From Proteles cristata cristata (lineage: Eukaryota > Chordata > Mammalia > Carnivora > Hyaenidae), in the NCBI GenBank assembly GCA_017311185.1, contig JAESUZ010003163.1:484244-548243 (forward strand): a stretch of 64,000 bases of DNA, in the 5' to 3' direction. Positions 21,661 through 31,619 of this stretch are shown in pieces (position 1 is the first letter of the stretch; each line of letters starts with the position of its first letter). The notes below the pieces were generated by a model, which saw only the letters and a list, made by a program, of their open reading frames with translations, was not told the origin of the DNA and searched no databases. The position numbers were made by a program, and so were the translations under genes.

Positions 21661-22094
21661 TTTAAAAAATTTAAATTTTTGATCCATTTTGAATTAATTT
21701 TTGTATTTGCTAAGTAGGGGTAGAGATTCATTATTTTGCGTGGGAATATCAGTTTTTCCAGCACTATTTGTTGAAAAGGTTCTTCTTTCTCCCGTTGAAT
21801 GCTCTTTGTACCCTTTTTAAAAATCGGTTGACCTTAAATATATGTATTTATTTCTGGCCCCTTAATTAGGTTCCATTGCTCTGTTTGTCTCTCCTTATTC
21901 CATAACCACACTATCTTGATTATTGTAGCTTTATAGTAAGTTTTGAAATTGTGAAGTTTGAGTCCTCCAACTTCATTCTTCTTTTTCAAAATTGTCTCTT
22001 CAAAAAGAGACAAAATTTTGTGTCTCTTGTAATTCTCTGAATTTTAGGATTGTCTTGTCCATTTCTGGAAAAAGGGTAGTTGGGAATTTGTTCT

Positions 22095-22197
22095 TAAGAT
22101 TTTATTTTTAAATTATCTCTATACCCCAAGTGGGGCTCAGACTTACAACCTCCACGTCGAGTCACATGTTGTACTGACTGAGCCTCCCAGGCACCCC
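22095..22197 (-). mobile_element. CAN SINE, short form
   Basis: AAATTATCTCTATACCCCAA..TGAGCCTCCCAGGCACCCC. TSD GTTGGGAATTTGTT / TGTTGGAATTTTTG. Confidence 0.85.
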
Positions 22198-22547
22198 ACT
22201 GTTGGAATTTTTGATAGGGACTGCATTGAATCTATAGATCAATTTGGAGACTCTTGCCATCTCAAATCAACCCTTAAGACAGATTCGTATAACCCCATCC
22301 CAAATTTTGACTCACAGTTCATTATTTCTGGAGATTGTGTACTCTTTCATTCTTTTCTCAGCTTTTCTATCACGAACAGATATTTGATCCTGAAACCAGA
22401 CTTTGAGTGGGTGCATGGTGAATTTCTCCTGCATTCTTCTTCAAATCTGTCCTCTCTCAAATCTGTCTCCCAGTGTGCAGGATACCTGGGGGTATGGGAA
22501 CACTAGAGCTGAAAACTACCATTGTGACTGACTATTTTGTACTTTTA

Positions 22548-22870
22548 TTTTCTTTAAATATTCGTAATTGAAGTATTTTTATTTTGTGTGCAGTGAGTCA
22601 GCATGAAAGTAGGTATCTTGGATATCTGCAGTTAAGATAGGTCTCTTGGATGACCCAGTTGAGGAAGTTCACTTAATCCAACTTCAGGAAGCCTACGTCG
22701 TTTGCATACTGATGTAAACGCTGGGGCACATATTGAGGCCGTATTTCTGGATCAGACCATGTGGGTTTGAGCAGATGCGGCAGGAATAAGAACCTGACCA
22801 GATTTCCTTGATGGCTCCAGTAGAGCTGCTGGTGACCCATCTTACTCTCTCAGATGTAGTGAGACAAAAG
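22548..22870 (-). pseudogene. RPS29: RPS29 processed pseudogene
   Basis: On the minus strand the ATG at 22840-22838 opens [10 protein letters not shown], the N-terminus of ribosomal protein S29. Later segments (VCSNxHGLIRKYGLNMC-like, ending KLD-stop with TAA at 22675-22673) also match the 56-residue zinc-ribbon protein. The copy lacks introns, starts with a CTTTT leader at ~22870 like the terminal-oligopyrimidine mRNA, and ends in an A-rich tail. Small indels around codons 11-16 break the frame and several Cys/Arg codons are changed, so it is non-functional. Flanks TTTTGTACTTTTA (~22535) and TTTTGTGCTTTTA (~22875) look like a decayed target-site duplication. It lies inside an intron, opposite to BCL2L13. 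Confidence 0.85.
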
Positions 22871-23020
22871 TTTGTTTTGTGCTTTTAAAAATCTGTCTAG
22901 TATGGTATCATTTGGGGTAAATGAATAAATAATTGAATCATTATGATTATACGGGGTTTTTTAGAGCAGTGTTTGTTAAGACTAATTGCCTGAATGCTTA
23001 TGAGAAAAAGATCATGGTTA

Positions 23021-23130
23021 TGCCTGGCTGGCTCAGTCGGTAGAGCATGCGACTCTTGATCTTGGGGTTTTAAATTCTGGCCCCACATTAGATGTGGTGA
23101 TTATTAAAAAAAAAAAATAACAATAAAATA
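23021..23130 (+). mobile_element. CAN SINE, short form
   Basis: TGCCTGGCTGGCTCAGTCGG head, GATGTGGTGATTATT then an A12 run. Confidence 0.87.
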
Positions 23131-23140
23131 AAAGGTCTTG

Positions 23141-23335
23141 AGTGCCTGGGTGGCTCAGTCAGTTAAGCATCCAACTCTTGATTTCGGCTCAGGTTATGAT
23201 CTCACATTTTGTGGGTTCGAGCCCTGTATTGGGCTCTGCCTTGACAGCACGGAGCCTGCTTGGAGTTCTTTCTGCCTTGTTCCCGGCACAGAAGCACTCT
23301 CTATCTCAAATAAACTAAGAAAAAAAAAAAAAAAG
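23141..23335 (+). mobile_element. CAN SINE, long form
   Basis: GTGCCTGGGTGGCTCAGTCA head, CAAATAAACTAAG plus an A15 tail. Tail to tail with the next SINE. Confidence 0.9.
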
Positions 23336-23362
23336 AAATTGAAATTTAATTTTTAAAGTTGT

Positions 23363-23553
23363 TGTTTTTTTTTTTAACTTATTTTGAGATACAGTGTGTG
23401 AGTAGGAGGGGAAAGAGAAAGAGAGACTGAGAGCCCCAAGCGGGTTCTGCACTGCCAACACAGAGCCCAATGTGGGGCTCAAACTCACAAACCTTGAAAT
23501 CATGACCTGAGCTTAAGTTGGACACTTTACTGACTGAGCCACCCAGGTGCCAC
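23363..23553 (-). mobile_element. CAN SINE, long form
   Basis: T run 23368-23378, head GAGCCACCCAGGTGCC. AACTTATTTTGAGATAC at the tail side. Confidence 0.9.
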
Positions 23554-23574
23554 TCCGCATCCCCCAAAAATCTT

Positions 23575-23800
23575 TATTTTTAAATTTTTATTTATTAAAA
23601 AAATTTTAATGTTTATTTTAAGAGAGTGAGAGCACGATTGAGGTGGGAGTGCAGAGAGAGAGGTACACACAGAATCTGAAGCAGGCTCCAGGCTCTGAGG
23701 TATCAGCACCGAGCCTGACGTGGGGGTTGAATTCACACACTGTGAGATCATGACCTGAGCCGAAGTGAGACACTTAACCGACTGAGCCACCTGGGTGTTC
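23575..23800 (-). mobile_element. CAN SINE, long form
   Basis: AAAAATTTTAATGTTTATTT tail side, GAGCCACCTGGGTGTTCC head. Flanks AAAAATCTTTA and AAAAAGTCTTTA suggest a TSD. Confidence 0.88.
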
Positions 23801-23935
23801 CCTACAAAAAGTCTTTAAAAAGAAAATCATGGGCCCTAACCCCAGACCTACCAGATGCTTCCACGATGGGGCTTGGGAATCTGTATTTTTAATTCACTCA
23901 GTAATTTTAATGTTTGTCCAGTTTGGGGACCCATA

Positions 23936-24643
23936 GATTTAGAAAATATTTTGCTGTACTCAAATAACTCTTCTAAACTTGTTGATCTGATACTTTAAAA
24001 GCCCTGAGTGTATTGCAGTGCTGGAATATGATGATTGCTGACTCACTTGACTCTTCTTTTGACACTGAGGTGGGTGGGATTTGGTGGGCTAAAGTCTGTT
24101 TATCTTTGAAATATTTTTCTCTGGGTTTGTAGTGGAGGATTTATGCTGCATTGGTGCTACTGCATAGCTCTCTGCTTTTGAAAGTCTGAGTTGGGGGGGT
24201 TGATTAAATGAAAATCACTGAATCTGTCTGTGTCATTGGTTAGCTAAATAAATAGCCTTTTGTATCCTGACAGCAGTAGACTTTTTCTGGTTTAGGTTTT
24301 CCACATGGCTTATTATCAAGTATGACAACTTGTCGTTTGTAATCAGCATCACATTAGTCTCATGAGAATAGACACTCTTTTAATCAGCTGCTTTTCTTTA
24401 ATCTGGCAGGTGAGGCATGTGGTAACTAAGACATTACTGTCATTTACTTTGTGGCATGGTAGTAGTTTTAGGTGGTGGTGTGATTGGGTATGTGGGTGTG
24501 TATATGTTTTAGGTATGTAGATTTTCCAAAAGGAGGCAAATGGAAGATAAAACATTCATGTATTCTTTATTTTTCATTGTACATAAAAATTTATCATGTT
24601 TTAGAATTCAGTAATAATTTTACTTGTCAGAAGATCTACTTTC
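23936..24643. other. Intron, no feature recognised
   Basis: Unique-looking; a short GTGTGTAT-rich patch near 24480-24510 only. Confidence 0.55.
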
Positions 24644-24751
24644 TTAAAGATTTTTGTTTTTAAGTAATCTCTACCCTCAACATGGGGCCTGAACTCACAA
24701 CCCTGAGATCAGAAGTCATGCTCTATGGACTGAGCTAGCCAGGCATCCCCA
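24644..24751 (-). mobile_element. CAN SINE, short form
   Basis: AAGTAATCTCTACCCTCAAC..TGAGCTAGCCAGGCATCCCC. TSD CTACTTTCTTA / AACTTTCTAA weak. Confidence 0.85.
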
Positions 24752-24939
24752 AACTTTCTAATGTTGTTTTTATATGGTTTATTTTATGGCAAATCTTTTC
24801 AATTTCTCTAAGTCCTATATTCATATAATGAGGGGGATAGATTAGATGGTCTTTATTTTACAGAGCCTTTCAAATATAAAATAATTCAGGCATTGACTAT
24901 AACTCTTCATAAGCATGGAGATAATAGTTGTGGTCTTAT

Positions 24940-25161
24940 TATTTTTTTAAGTTTATTTACTTATTTTGAGAGAGAGAGAGAAGAAAGCATGAGAACACAC
25001 AAGTTGGGGAGGGCAGAGAAAGGGAGAGAGAGCATCCCAAGCTGGCTCCATGCTATCAGTGCAGAGCCCATCGTAGGACTTGAGCCCATGAACTGTGAGA
25101 TCACAACTTGAGCTGAAATCAACAGTTAGATGCTTAACTGACAGCCACCCCAGGCACCCTG
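24940..25161 (-). mobile_element. CAN SINE, long form
   Basis: TSD GTGGTCTTATT (24930-24940) and GAGGTCTTATT (~25160-25170). Head CAGCCACCCCAGGCACCC. Confidence 0.9.
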
Positions 25162-25271
25162 AGGTCTTATTCTTCCCATTCCTCTTTCATAATCTTGTCG
25201 GTCATAATTCCATCACCATAAATAAATGGGTCTATACTCTTACTGACTTACATAAAATGACTTTCAAAAAA

Positions 25272-25485
25272 TATTTTTAATGTTTATTTACTTTTGAGAG
25301 AGTTAGAGTGCAAGTCGGAGACGGGGGGGGGGGGGGAGATAGAGAATCCAAAGCAGGTTCTAGGCTCTGAGCTGTCAGTACAGAGCCCAGTGAGGGGGGA
25401 GGGAAGGCTTTGAACCCATAAACTGTGAGATGACTTGAGCTGAAGTTGGATGCTTAACTTACTGAGCAACCCAGGCAACCCAAAA
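25272..25485 (-). mobile_element. CAN SINE, long form, with a G14 run
   Basis: A 14-base G run at 25323-25336 inside the purine-rich body. Head GAGCAACCCAGGCAACCC. Confidence 0.88.
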
Positions 25486-25559
25486 CAACTTGTCATTTTA
25501 TTTCTCTCTTGTCATTTGAGCTAGGCTTAAAATATACTGATAACTTTTTAAATTCCTGT

Positions 25560-25738
25560 GATTTATTTATTTATTTTTAAGTTTTTATTTATTTATTTTG
25601 AAGACAGAGCAGGGGATGGGCAGAGACAGGGAAAAGGAGAGATTCCCCACGCAGGGCTCGATCCCACAACTGTTAGATCATGACCTGAGCTGAAAGCAAG
25701 AGTTGGACACTTAACCAACTGAGCCACCCAGGTGCCCT
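25560..25738 (-). mobile_element. CAN SINE, long form
   Basis: TTATTTATTTATTTTTAAGT tail, GAGCCACCCAGGTGCCC head. TSD TAAATTCCTGTGATTT / TAAATTTCTATAATTT is decayed. Confidence 0.88.
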
Positions 25739-25792
25739 AAATTTCTATAATTTTATAAATAACTTTAATTTTGGTTTTTTCTCTTTTTTTGA

Positions 25793-25985
25793 ATAAAGAT
25801 GATTTATTTTGAGACAGAGAACATGAGCAGGGGAGGGGCGGAGAGAGAGGGAGAGAGAATCCCAAGCAGGCTCCACATTGTCAGCACAGAGCCTGACGCG
25901 AGGCTTGATTTCATGAACTGTGAGACCATGACCTGAGCCGAAATCAGGAGTTGGATGCTTAACCAACTGAGCTACCTATGCGCCA
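25793..25985 (-). mobile_element. CAN SINE, long form
   Basis: GATTTATTTTGAGACAGAGA tail side, GAGCTACCTATGCGCC head. Confidence 0.88.
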
Positions 25986-26157
25986 CTTTGTTTTGTTTTT
26001 TCTTAAGTATCTCTCTCCCCAACAATGTTCTCATTTATACATATACATCATAATCATTTGTGTCTTTATTATAGTAATAGTGATAGCTATCACTCTCAAC
26101 TATTTGAGCACTTTTTAACTTTTAGTTATATATTTATTTAAAGAACTATTGTAACTT

Positions 26158-26366
26158 AAAAAATTTTTTTTGTTAATATTTATTTATTTTTCAGTGAGAG
26201 AAGCAGGCAGAGTGTGAGCAGGGCAGGAGCAGAGAGAGAGAGAGAGAGACACAGAAACCAAAGTAGGCTTCAGGCTCCAAGCTGTCAGGCAATGAACCCA
26301 CAAACTGTGAGATCATGACCTGAACCAAAGTCAAGTGCTTAACCAACTGACTCACCCAAGTGCCCC
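26158..26366 (-). mobile_element. CAN SINE, long form
   Basis: AAATTTTTTTTGTTAATATT tail, GACTCACCCAAGTGCCCCT head. The tRNA-unrelated part has a deletion at GCTGTCAGGCAATGAACC. Confidence 0.87.
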
Positions 26367-26433
26367 TATTATACCTTTTTATTAAATGTTGAGAGCTTGC
26401 TGAACACTAGACATTTTGCACATAGCATTTTTA

Positions 26434-26653
26434 TTTTTATTTTTTTTAATGTTTTATTTATTTCTAGGAGAGAGAGAGACAGCGTGAGCAGGGGAGGGTC
26501 AGAGAGAGAGGGAGTCACAGACTCTGAAACAGGCTCCAGGCTCTGAGCTGGCAGTCAGCACAGAGCCCGACGTGGGGCTCGAACCCACGAACCGCAAGAT
26601 CATGACCTAAGCGAAAGTCGGGCACTTAACCAACTAAGCCACCCAGGCGCCCC
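26434..26653 (-). mobile_element. Young CAN SINE
   Basis: TSD TGCACATAGCATTTTTA (26417-26433) and TGCACACAGCATTTTTA (26654-26670), one mismatch. Young-cohort marks. Lacks the 2-bp deletion. Confidence 0.95.
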
Positions 26654-26670
26654 TGCACACAGCATTTTTA

Positions 26671-26854
26671 AAAAGAGTTTATATTTAGGGAGAGAGCCCA
26701 CGTAAGCAGGGAAGGGGCAGAGAGAGGGAAGCCCAAGCAGGGTCCATGCACTGTCGGTGCAGAGTCCAACTTAGGTATTGATCCCATGAACTGTCATAAC
26801 CTGAGCCAAGATCAAGAGTCAGACACTGAACTGACTGAGCCACCCAGGTGCCCC
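26671..26854 (-). mobile_element. CAN SINE, long form
   Basis: AAAAAGAGTTTATATTTAGG tail, GAGCCACCCAGGTGCCCC head; immediately after the young SINE's TSD. Confidence 0.87.
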
Positions 26855-27997
26855 TTTTTGAGTACTTTTTAGTCCTTGCTTGACACAAATCTATGCCTAG
26901 GGGAGTATCTCAAATAGTTTGTAATGTGGTCAGAATGATAATAAACTATAAACTCATTGATCAGTATAAGACAGTATGTACTTAAGTGTTAAAATATGTG
27001 GCACAAACAGAACTATGTAAAGTGTTCAGATATCAGCGATACAGTAGTAATCAGTGAACAAGATGTTGTAGAGAAGTATAGAGGCTTAAGTTGGTCCTTG
27101 AAGGGTTGACAGAATTTGAGTAATCAGGAAGAAGGATAGTCTGGGTTAGGTAAAATTGTAGCATAATATGTCTTTTTTTTAGTGAAGAAATTGTCAGTGA
27201 GTGCATACTGAATAGGAATAGGAATAAATTTTTTAATGTTTATTTATTTTGAGAGAGAGAGAGCTGGGGAGGGGAAGAGAGAGGGAGAGAGAAAATCCCA
27301 AACAGGCTCTGTGTTATCAGCACAGATAACATAAATGGCAAATCCATCTGTTTCTAAAACTTGTCAGTGGTAGAAAACAGTGATAGAAACAATTGAAAAT
27401 GTACTAGAAATATGTCTATAAATATATTCTGAATGAGAGATGTGGGGTGTCATATTTGTGTTCAGTGCTTTCTATGAAATGATGAGGCTCTGCTTCAAAT
27501 ACCTGAGGCAGGAGAAATTAGTAAATTGTAAAACATCTGGTTTGATTTTTCTCCTTCAGAGCTCTTCCCCTTTGTTCTCCATTCTATGCCACAGACCAAG
27601 ACCTTCTTTTCCTTTTACTACATGATAATAGCGTGTAGCCAGTACTTTTGGTATTTTCATAGTTTTCCTAAGTTGGAGGATTTAAATCTTTGGAGGATAA
27701 TAGGCTTTCTTTTAGTCTGTAGTTTGCATGAAGATGTGAAGATAAGGGACCATGAATATCAGTGTTAGAAGACATTTATCACTTACCTAGACAACTTTTT
27801 AGGTTTCCTTTTCTATTATTATGTCAAAAAGATTTCTGAGATATCTCCTTCCTAGCTTCTTAACTAGAAGATGAGGACACAGCCCAGATTAATGATTTTA
27901 TATTCACACTGACCTGAGTTCAATTAACAGCTCCTCCATCATGGTGGTCTAACCTACCCAACCCTCAACTGTATCATCTTTAAGAATCTTCTAGCAC
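26855..27997. other. Intron, mostly unique
   Basis: Apart from the SINE half at 27228-27327 I see nothing; two overlapping ~60-codon frames (27440-27768) have no known product. Confidence 0.55.
27228..27327 (-). mobile_element. CAN SINE fragment (3' half only)
   Basis: TTTTTAATGTTTATTTATTT tail and GGCTCTGTGTTATCAGCACA; the head half is missing and unique sequence follows. Confidence 0.8.
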
Positions 27998-28078
27998 AAC
28001 TTGTGGGGATGAGCACTGGGTGTTATATGGAAACCAACTTGACAATAAACTATTTGTAAAAAAAAAAAAAAAAAAAAG
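27998..28078 (+). mobile_element. Minimal LINE-1 insertion (last ~60 bp plus poly(A))
   Basis: CTTGTGGGGATGAGCACTGG through GACAATAAACTATTTGTA plus a 20-base A run is only the very end of an L1 3' UTR. Flanks AAGAATCTTCTAGCACA and AAGACTCCTCTAGCCCA look like a decayed duplication. It ends ~105 bp upstream of a BCL2L13 splice acceptor. Confidence 0.85.
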
Positions 28079-28184
28079 ACTCCTCTAGCCCAGTAGCCTT
28101 GATAATGACTTTTGATTTGTATTTTCTGAGTTAAATAATTAAAATACTACCCATATTCTAACGGCTTCCCTCTCTCTCTTGTAG

Positions 28185-28274
28185 CTTCACAATCTCTGGA
28201 TCAAGAAGTTTTATTAAAAATTAAAACTGAAATTGAAGAAGAGCTAGAATCCCTGGACAAGGAAATTTCTGAAG
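28185..28274 (+). CDS. BCL2L13: BCL2L13 second coding exon (residues 41-70)
   Basis: A pyrimidine-rich tract and TTGTAG at 28179-28184 form the acceptor, and GTCTGT from 28275 the donor. The exon is 90 nt and enters in phase 1: the leftover G plus CT makes Ala41. It encodes ASQSLDQEVLLKIKTEIEEE and then LESLDKEISE, an acidic/amphipathic stretch matching BCL2L13. It ends with one base (G) that completes Ala71 in the next exon. As I remember the human protein, six residues (GVQLDI) precede ASQSLDQE. They are not encoded here, because the corresponding 18 bases are pyrimidine tract. See the finding on this junction. Confidence 0.93.
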
Positions 28275-28728
28275 GTCTGTTTATTCTTATTTTCCTAGTT
28301 AATTAGGAGACTCAGTTTGGTGTGGTTTACTGTTGGTTTGATAGTTTACAGTAGAGCATTCTAAACGTTGCAGAATTGAATTGGAATAGAATTATAAGGG
28401 TGAAACTAGAACGTATAGTGTTTCTTTCCTGGAGGATAGGTTTATAAATGTTTCCAAACGATACCTGACAGCCTTTTCTGTTGTTAAGCAGTGGATTAAA
28501 CAGTTATTTTAAGGTACTTTCCATTTAATCTGGTTTGATTTGTATTCAGTATTTTTATAATTAATAATAACATTAAAAGGGGAAATGTAAGTAAGTTGCT
28601 TCTGTGTTGCTTCTAAGTAAGTTGCACCTATGTATGCTATAGATAGTTGTAATAGTAATGTATATGTAATATGTAGCCACATATTTTGTACTTAATATTA
28701 TACCATGAACTTTAAAAATGGCCATTCC

Positions 28729-28850
28729 AGGCACCTGGCTGGCTTAGTTGGTAGAGCATTTGACTCTTGATCTCAGGGTTCTGAGTTCAAGCCCCATCTT
28801 GGGTATAGAGCTTACTTAAAAAATAATAATAATAAAATAAAATACTTTAA
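28729..28850 (+). mobile_element. CAN SINE, short form
   Basis: GGCACCTGGCTGGCTTAGTT head, TATAGAGCTTACTTAAAAA tail with AAT units. TSD AATGGCCATTCC / AGCCGGTTATTC doubtful. Confidence 0.85.
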
Positions 28851-29061
28851 AAGCCGGTTATTCTACTAATTGCATGAAATTCCATATAGTGAACTAATAT
28901 TTAGCTAATCATTTCCTCACAATTGAGGGAACATTTGGGTTTTTTCTTAATTTGCCTTCCATGATTAACTGCATTGAACATCTTGCCCAATGATTTTTTT
29001 GTACAGTTTATATTAAGTTTACCCATATATTTACATTTACCCATTTAAAATGTATAGTTCA

Positions 29062-29180
29062 GGGGTGCCTGGCTGGCTCAGTTGGTAGAGCAGGTGATTC
29101 TTGTTCTTGGAGTTGTGAGTTTGAGCCCCATGTCGAATATAGAGATTACTTTAAAAAAAAAAAATCTTTTAAAAAAATAA
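29062..29180 (+). mobile_element. CAN SINE, short form
   Basis: GGGGTGCCTGGCTGGCTCAG head, TATAGAGATTACTTT then an A12 run. Confidence 0.87.
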
Positions 29181-29184
29181 AATT

Positions 29185-29397
29185 GGGGCAACTGGGTGGC
29201 TCAGTTGGTTGAGTGTCTGACTTTGGCTCAGGTCATGATCTCACAGATCCTGAGTTTAGGCCCCACATGGGGCTCTGTGCTGACTGTGTGGACCCTGAAG
29301 CCTGCTTCGGATTCTGTGTCTCCCTCTCTCTCTGCCCCTCACCTGTTCACTCTTTGTTTCTTAAACATTAAAAAACAATTTTTAAACCTTAAAAAAG
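29185..29397 (+). mobile_element. CAN SINE, long form
   Basis: GGGGCAACTGGGTGGCTCAG head. The body differs (GACTGTGTGGACCCTGAAGC). Tail AAACATTAAAAAACA. Confidence 0.88.
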
Positions 29398-29907
29398 AGT
29401 ACAGTTCAATGTTTTTAGTATATTCACAGAATTGTATAATCATCACCACAATCTAAATTTAGAACATTTTTAACATCTCCAAAAGAAACACTGTACCTAT
29501 TAGTGGTCACTTCCCACTCTACTCTCATCAGTCCTTGCCTTCATCCCTGCCCATGGCAAGCACTAATTTGCTTTCTGTCTCTTTGTGTTTGCCTATTATG
29601 GATATACACATAAATGGAATCACACACTCTCTAGTCTACTCTGGCTGGCTTGTATCACTTAGCATAGTGTTTTCAAGCCTCATCCGTGTGGTAGCATGTA
29701 TCAGTACTTCATTCCATTTTACAGTGAAATAATATTCCAGTATTATATACCACATTTTGTTTATCCATTCATCAGTTGATGGACATTTAGGTTGTTTCCA
29801 CTTTTATCTATTATGTGTAATGCTACTGTGAGTATTCTTGGACAAGTTTTTATGTGGATGTGTGTTACCCAATTTTTAACAAGAAATGTTATTATAAATC
29901 ATGTTTA

Positions 29908-30122
29908 GGGGCGCCTGGGTGGCTTAGTTAAGTGTCCGACTTTCGCTTAGGTCATGATCTTGCGGTTCGTGGGTTCGAGCCCCGCGTCGGGCTCTGTGCT
30001 GACTGCCAGCTCAGAGCCTGGAGCCTGTTTCAGTCTGTGACTCCTCTCTCTCTGACCCTCCCCTGCTCACGCTGTCTCTCTCTCTCCTAGAAATAAATAA
30101 AACATTTAAAAAATTTTTTTAA
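29908..30122 (+). mobile_element. Young CAN SINE
   Basis: TSD AAATCATGTTTA (29896-29907 and 30123-30134). Head lost 5 bp (GCTTAGTTAAGTGTCC). Has the 2-bp deletion (GTTTCAGTCTGTG). Tail TCCTAGAAATAAATAAAACA. Confidence 0.95.
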
Positions 30123-30228
30123 AAATCATGTTTATAAATCAGTTTCCGGTTAGTTGAGAAGATAAATTTATAAATCAGTTCTCTGTTAGAGAAAGAATAT
30201 GAATAGAAATTCAAATAGTCCAGAAAAC

Positions 30229-30450
30229 TTTTTTTTAAGTTTATTTATTTTGATAGAGAGAGAGAGAGAGCACAAGCAGGCTAGGTCAGAAAGTGGAGAG
30301 AGGAGAAAGGAGAGAGAGGGGATAGAGAATCCCAAGCAGGCCCTGGCACTGTCAGCACAGAGCCTGATGTGGGGCTTGAGCACAGGAGCCACAAGATCAT
30401 GACTTGACCCAAAAACAGATACTCTACCAACTGAGCCACCCTGGAGCCCC
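30229..30450 (-). mobile_element. CAN SINE, long form
   Basis: TSD TAGTCCAGAAACTT-like: AGTCCAGAAAACTT (30217) and ATATTCCAGAAACTT (~30454). Head GAGCCACCCTGGAGCCCCC. Confidence 0.9.
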
Positions 30451-31112
30451 CAGATATTCCAGAAACTTAATTTTAATCTTCTGTTTTATTTTCTTTTACC
30501 AACATTTTTGAATAAAGTTCCAAAAGAATGTTAAGCCTTTGTCCACTTCTGGTAACAATTGGTTGTTTCCTAAAATGGGCAGAAGGGAGACAGGGGGAAA
30601 AAAGCATCAGAGAATTATATGCAGTCACTTACTGATGCCCCATATTATCCTACACTGATTCTTAAAATGGATGCTCTCAAGTTTGCTCACAAAACAGAAT
30701 TATTGGGAACTTTGCAGTCATTTACATCTTTCATGAAGGCAAGTACTTTATAAAGAAATATGTACTTTGGTAAATTTTGCAGCCTTCTAGGTGCAAGCCT
30801 TAGATTAATACAGTGAATATATTATGGAGGTTATTAGTGACTTTTGGGAATGGGTGATAGCTGCTTGCTTTACTGGGATTTTCTGCCCTGTATCCCATTT
30901 GTACCTTGGAGCAACAATGATTTTGATTGTTCTTCCTTTAGTTAGAGCAAAGCAGTATAACATGGAAACAGATGAGAAGCTGGTAGTTTGAGCTGAGGAA
31001 AGAGAAGCTGTGATTGCTTCTTTTATGTGCAACTTGTATCACCTTCATAGTTTTAAAATTTATCCACATGCAGGAATATTGAGTTTGAAAGTTCATTTTA
31101 ACAAGGGAATGA

Positions 31113-31222
31113 GGGCCGCCTGATGGCTCAGTGGAGATTCTCTCTCTCTCTCTTTTCTCTTCTTCTGTCCCTCTCTTCTTGTGTGCACACACTGTCTCTT
31201 TCTCTTTCTCTCAAAAAAAAAG
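31113..31222 (+). mobile_element. CAN SINE with large internal deletion
   Basis: GGCCGCCTGATGGCTCAGTG (head) runs straight into the C/T-rich body and AAAAAAAA tail. TSD AAGGGAATGA (31103-31112 and 31223-31232). Confidence 0.85.
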
Positions 31223-31232
31223 AAGGGAATGA

Positions 31233-31326
31233 AAGTTATAGAATTGTCAAATTGCTATATCGTACACCTAAAACTAATATAACACTGTATGTTAACTCCA
31301 CTGGAATTAAAATAAAAAACTTTGAG
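31233..31326 (+). mobile_element. LINE-1 3' end remnant (+)
   Basis: AATTGCTATATCGTACACCT..ACTGTATGTTAACT..GGAATTAAAATAAAA is the 3' terminus of an older carnivore L1 family. It sits between two SINEs, and copies of AAGGGAATGA or near matches border all three pieces. Confidence 0.7.
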
Positions 31327-31336
31327 AAAAGAATGA

Positions 31337-31543
31337 GGGGCACCTCAGTAGTTCAGTTGGTTAAGCTTCCAATTTCAGCTTAAGGCATGATCTCATGGTT
31401 CATGAGTTCGAGCCCCACATCAGGCTTTTTGCTGTCAGCACAGAGCCTGCTTCAGATTCTCTCTCTCCTTCTCTCTCTCTCTACCTCCCCTGTGCTCTTG
31501 CTCTCACTGAAAAATAAACAAACATTAAAAATAATAATAAAAA
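31337..31543 (+). mobile_element. CAN SINE, long form
   Basis: GGGGCACCTCAGTAGTTCAG head, AAATAAACAAACATTAAAAA tail. Flanks AAGAATGA (31329-31336) and AAGGGATGA (~31544). Confidence 0.88.
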
Positions 31544-31619
31544 AAGGGATGAAAGTAATTGACTAATCCTGTAAAGTGGAGTAAGCTGATTAGAATTTGG
31601 CTTAAGAAGTGCCACCTTT

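Larger units (their letters stand above)
19776..22250 (-). mobile_element. Old LINE-1 (antisense), copy B, SINE-interrupted
   Basis: Antisense ORF2 blocks appear at 19790-20110 (AATAGTATTCTATTGTATGG), 20347-20415, 20615-20870 (AATGATGTTGAACGTCTTTT), 21057-21214, 21666-22094 (CAGCACTATTTGTTGAAAAG) and 22198-22250 (GGGACTGCATTGAATCTATA). They run from the 3' end toward the reverse-transcriptase region. Six or more SINEs sit in the gaps. Confidence 0.75.
22964..23935 (+). mobile_element. MER20-like hAT element split by a SINE cluster
   Basis: The left part (GTGTTTGTTAAGACTAATTG..GAATGCTTATGAGAA) and the right part (GGGCCCTAACCCCAGACCTA..TTGGGAATCTGTATTTTTAA..CAGTTTGGGGACCC) are the two halves of a MER20-type repeat. 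Four SINEs at 23021-23800 separate them. Confidence 0.6.
29015..29890 (-). mobile_element. Old LINE-1 fragment (antisense), SINE-interrupted
   Basis: ACCCATTTAAAATGTATAGTTC at ~29040 resumes after two SINEs at ~29398 with AGTACAGTTCAATG, then GGCAAGCACTAATTTGCTTT and TCATCAGTTGATGGACATTT. These are typical of the antisense 3' end of L1M-type elements. Confidence 0.7.
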
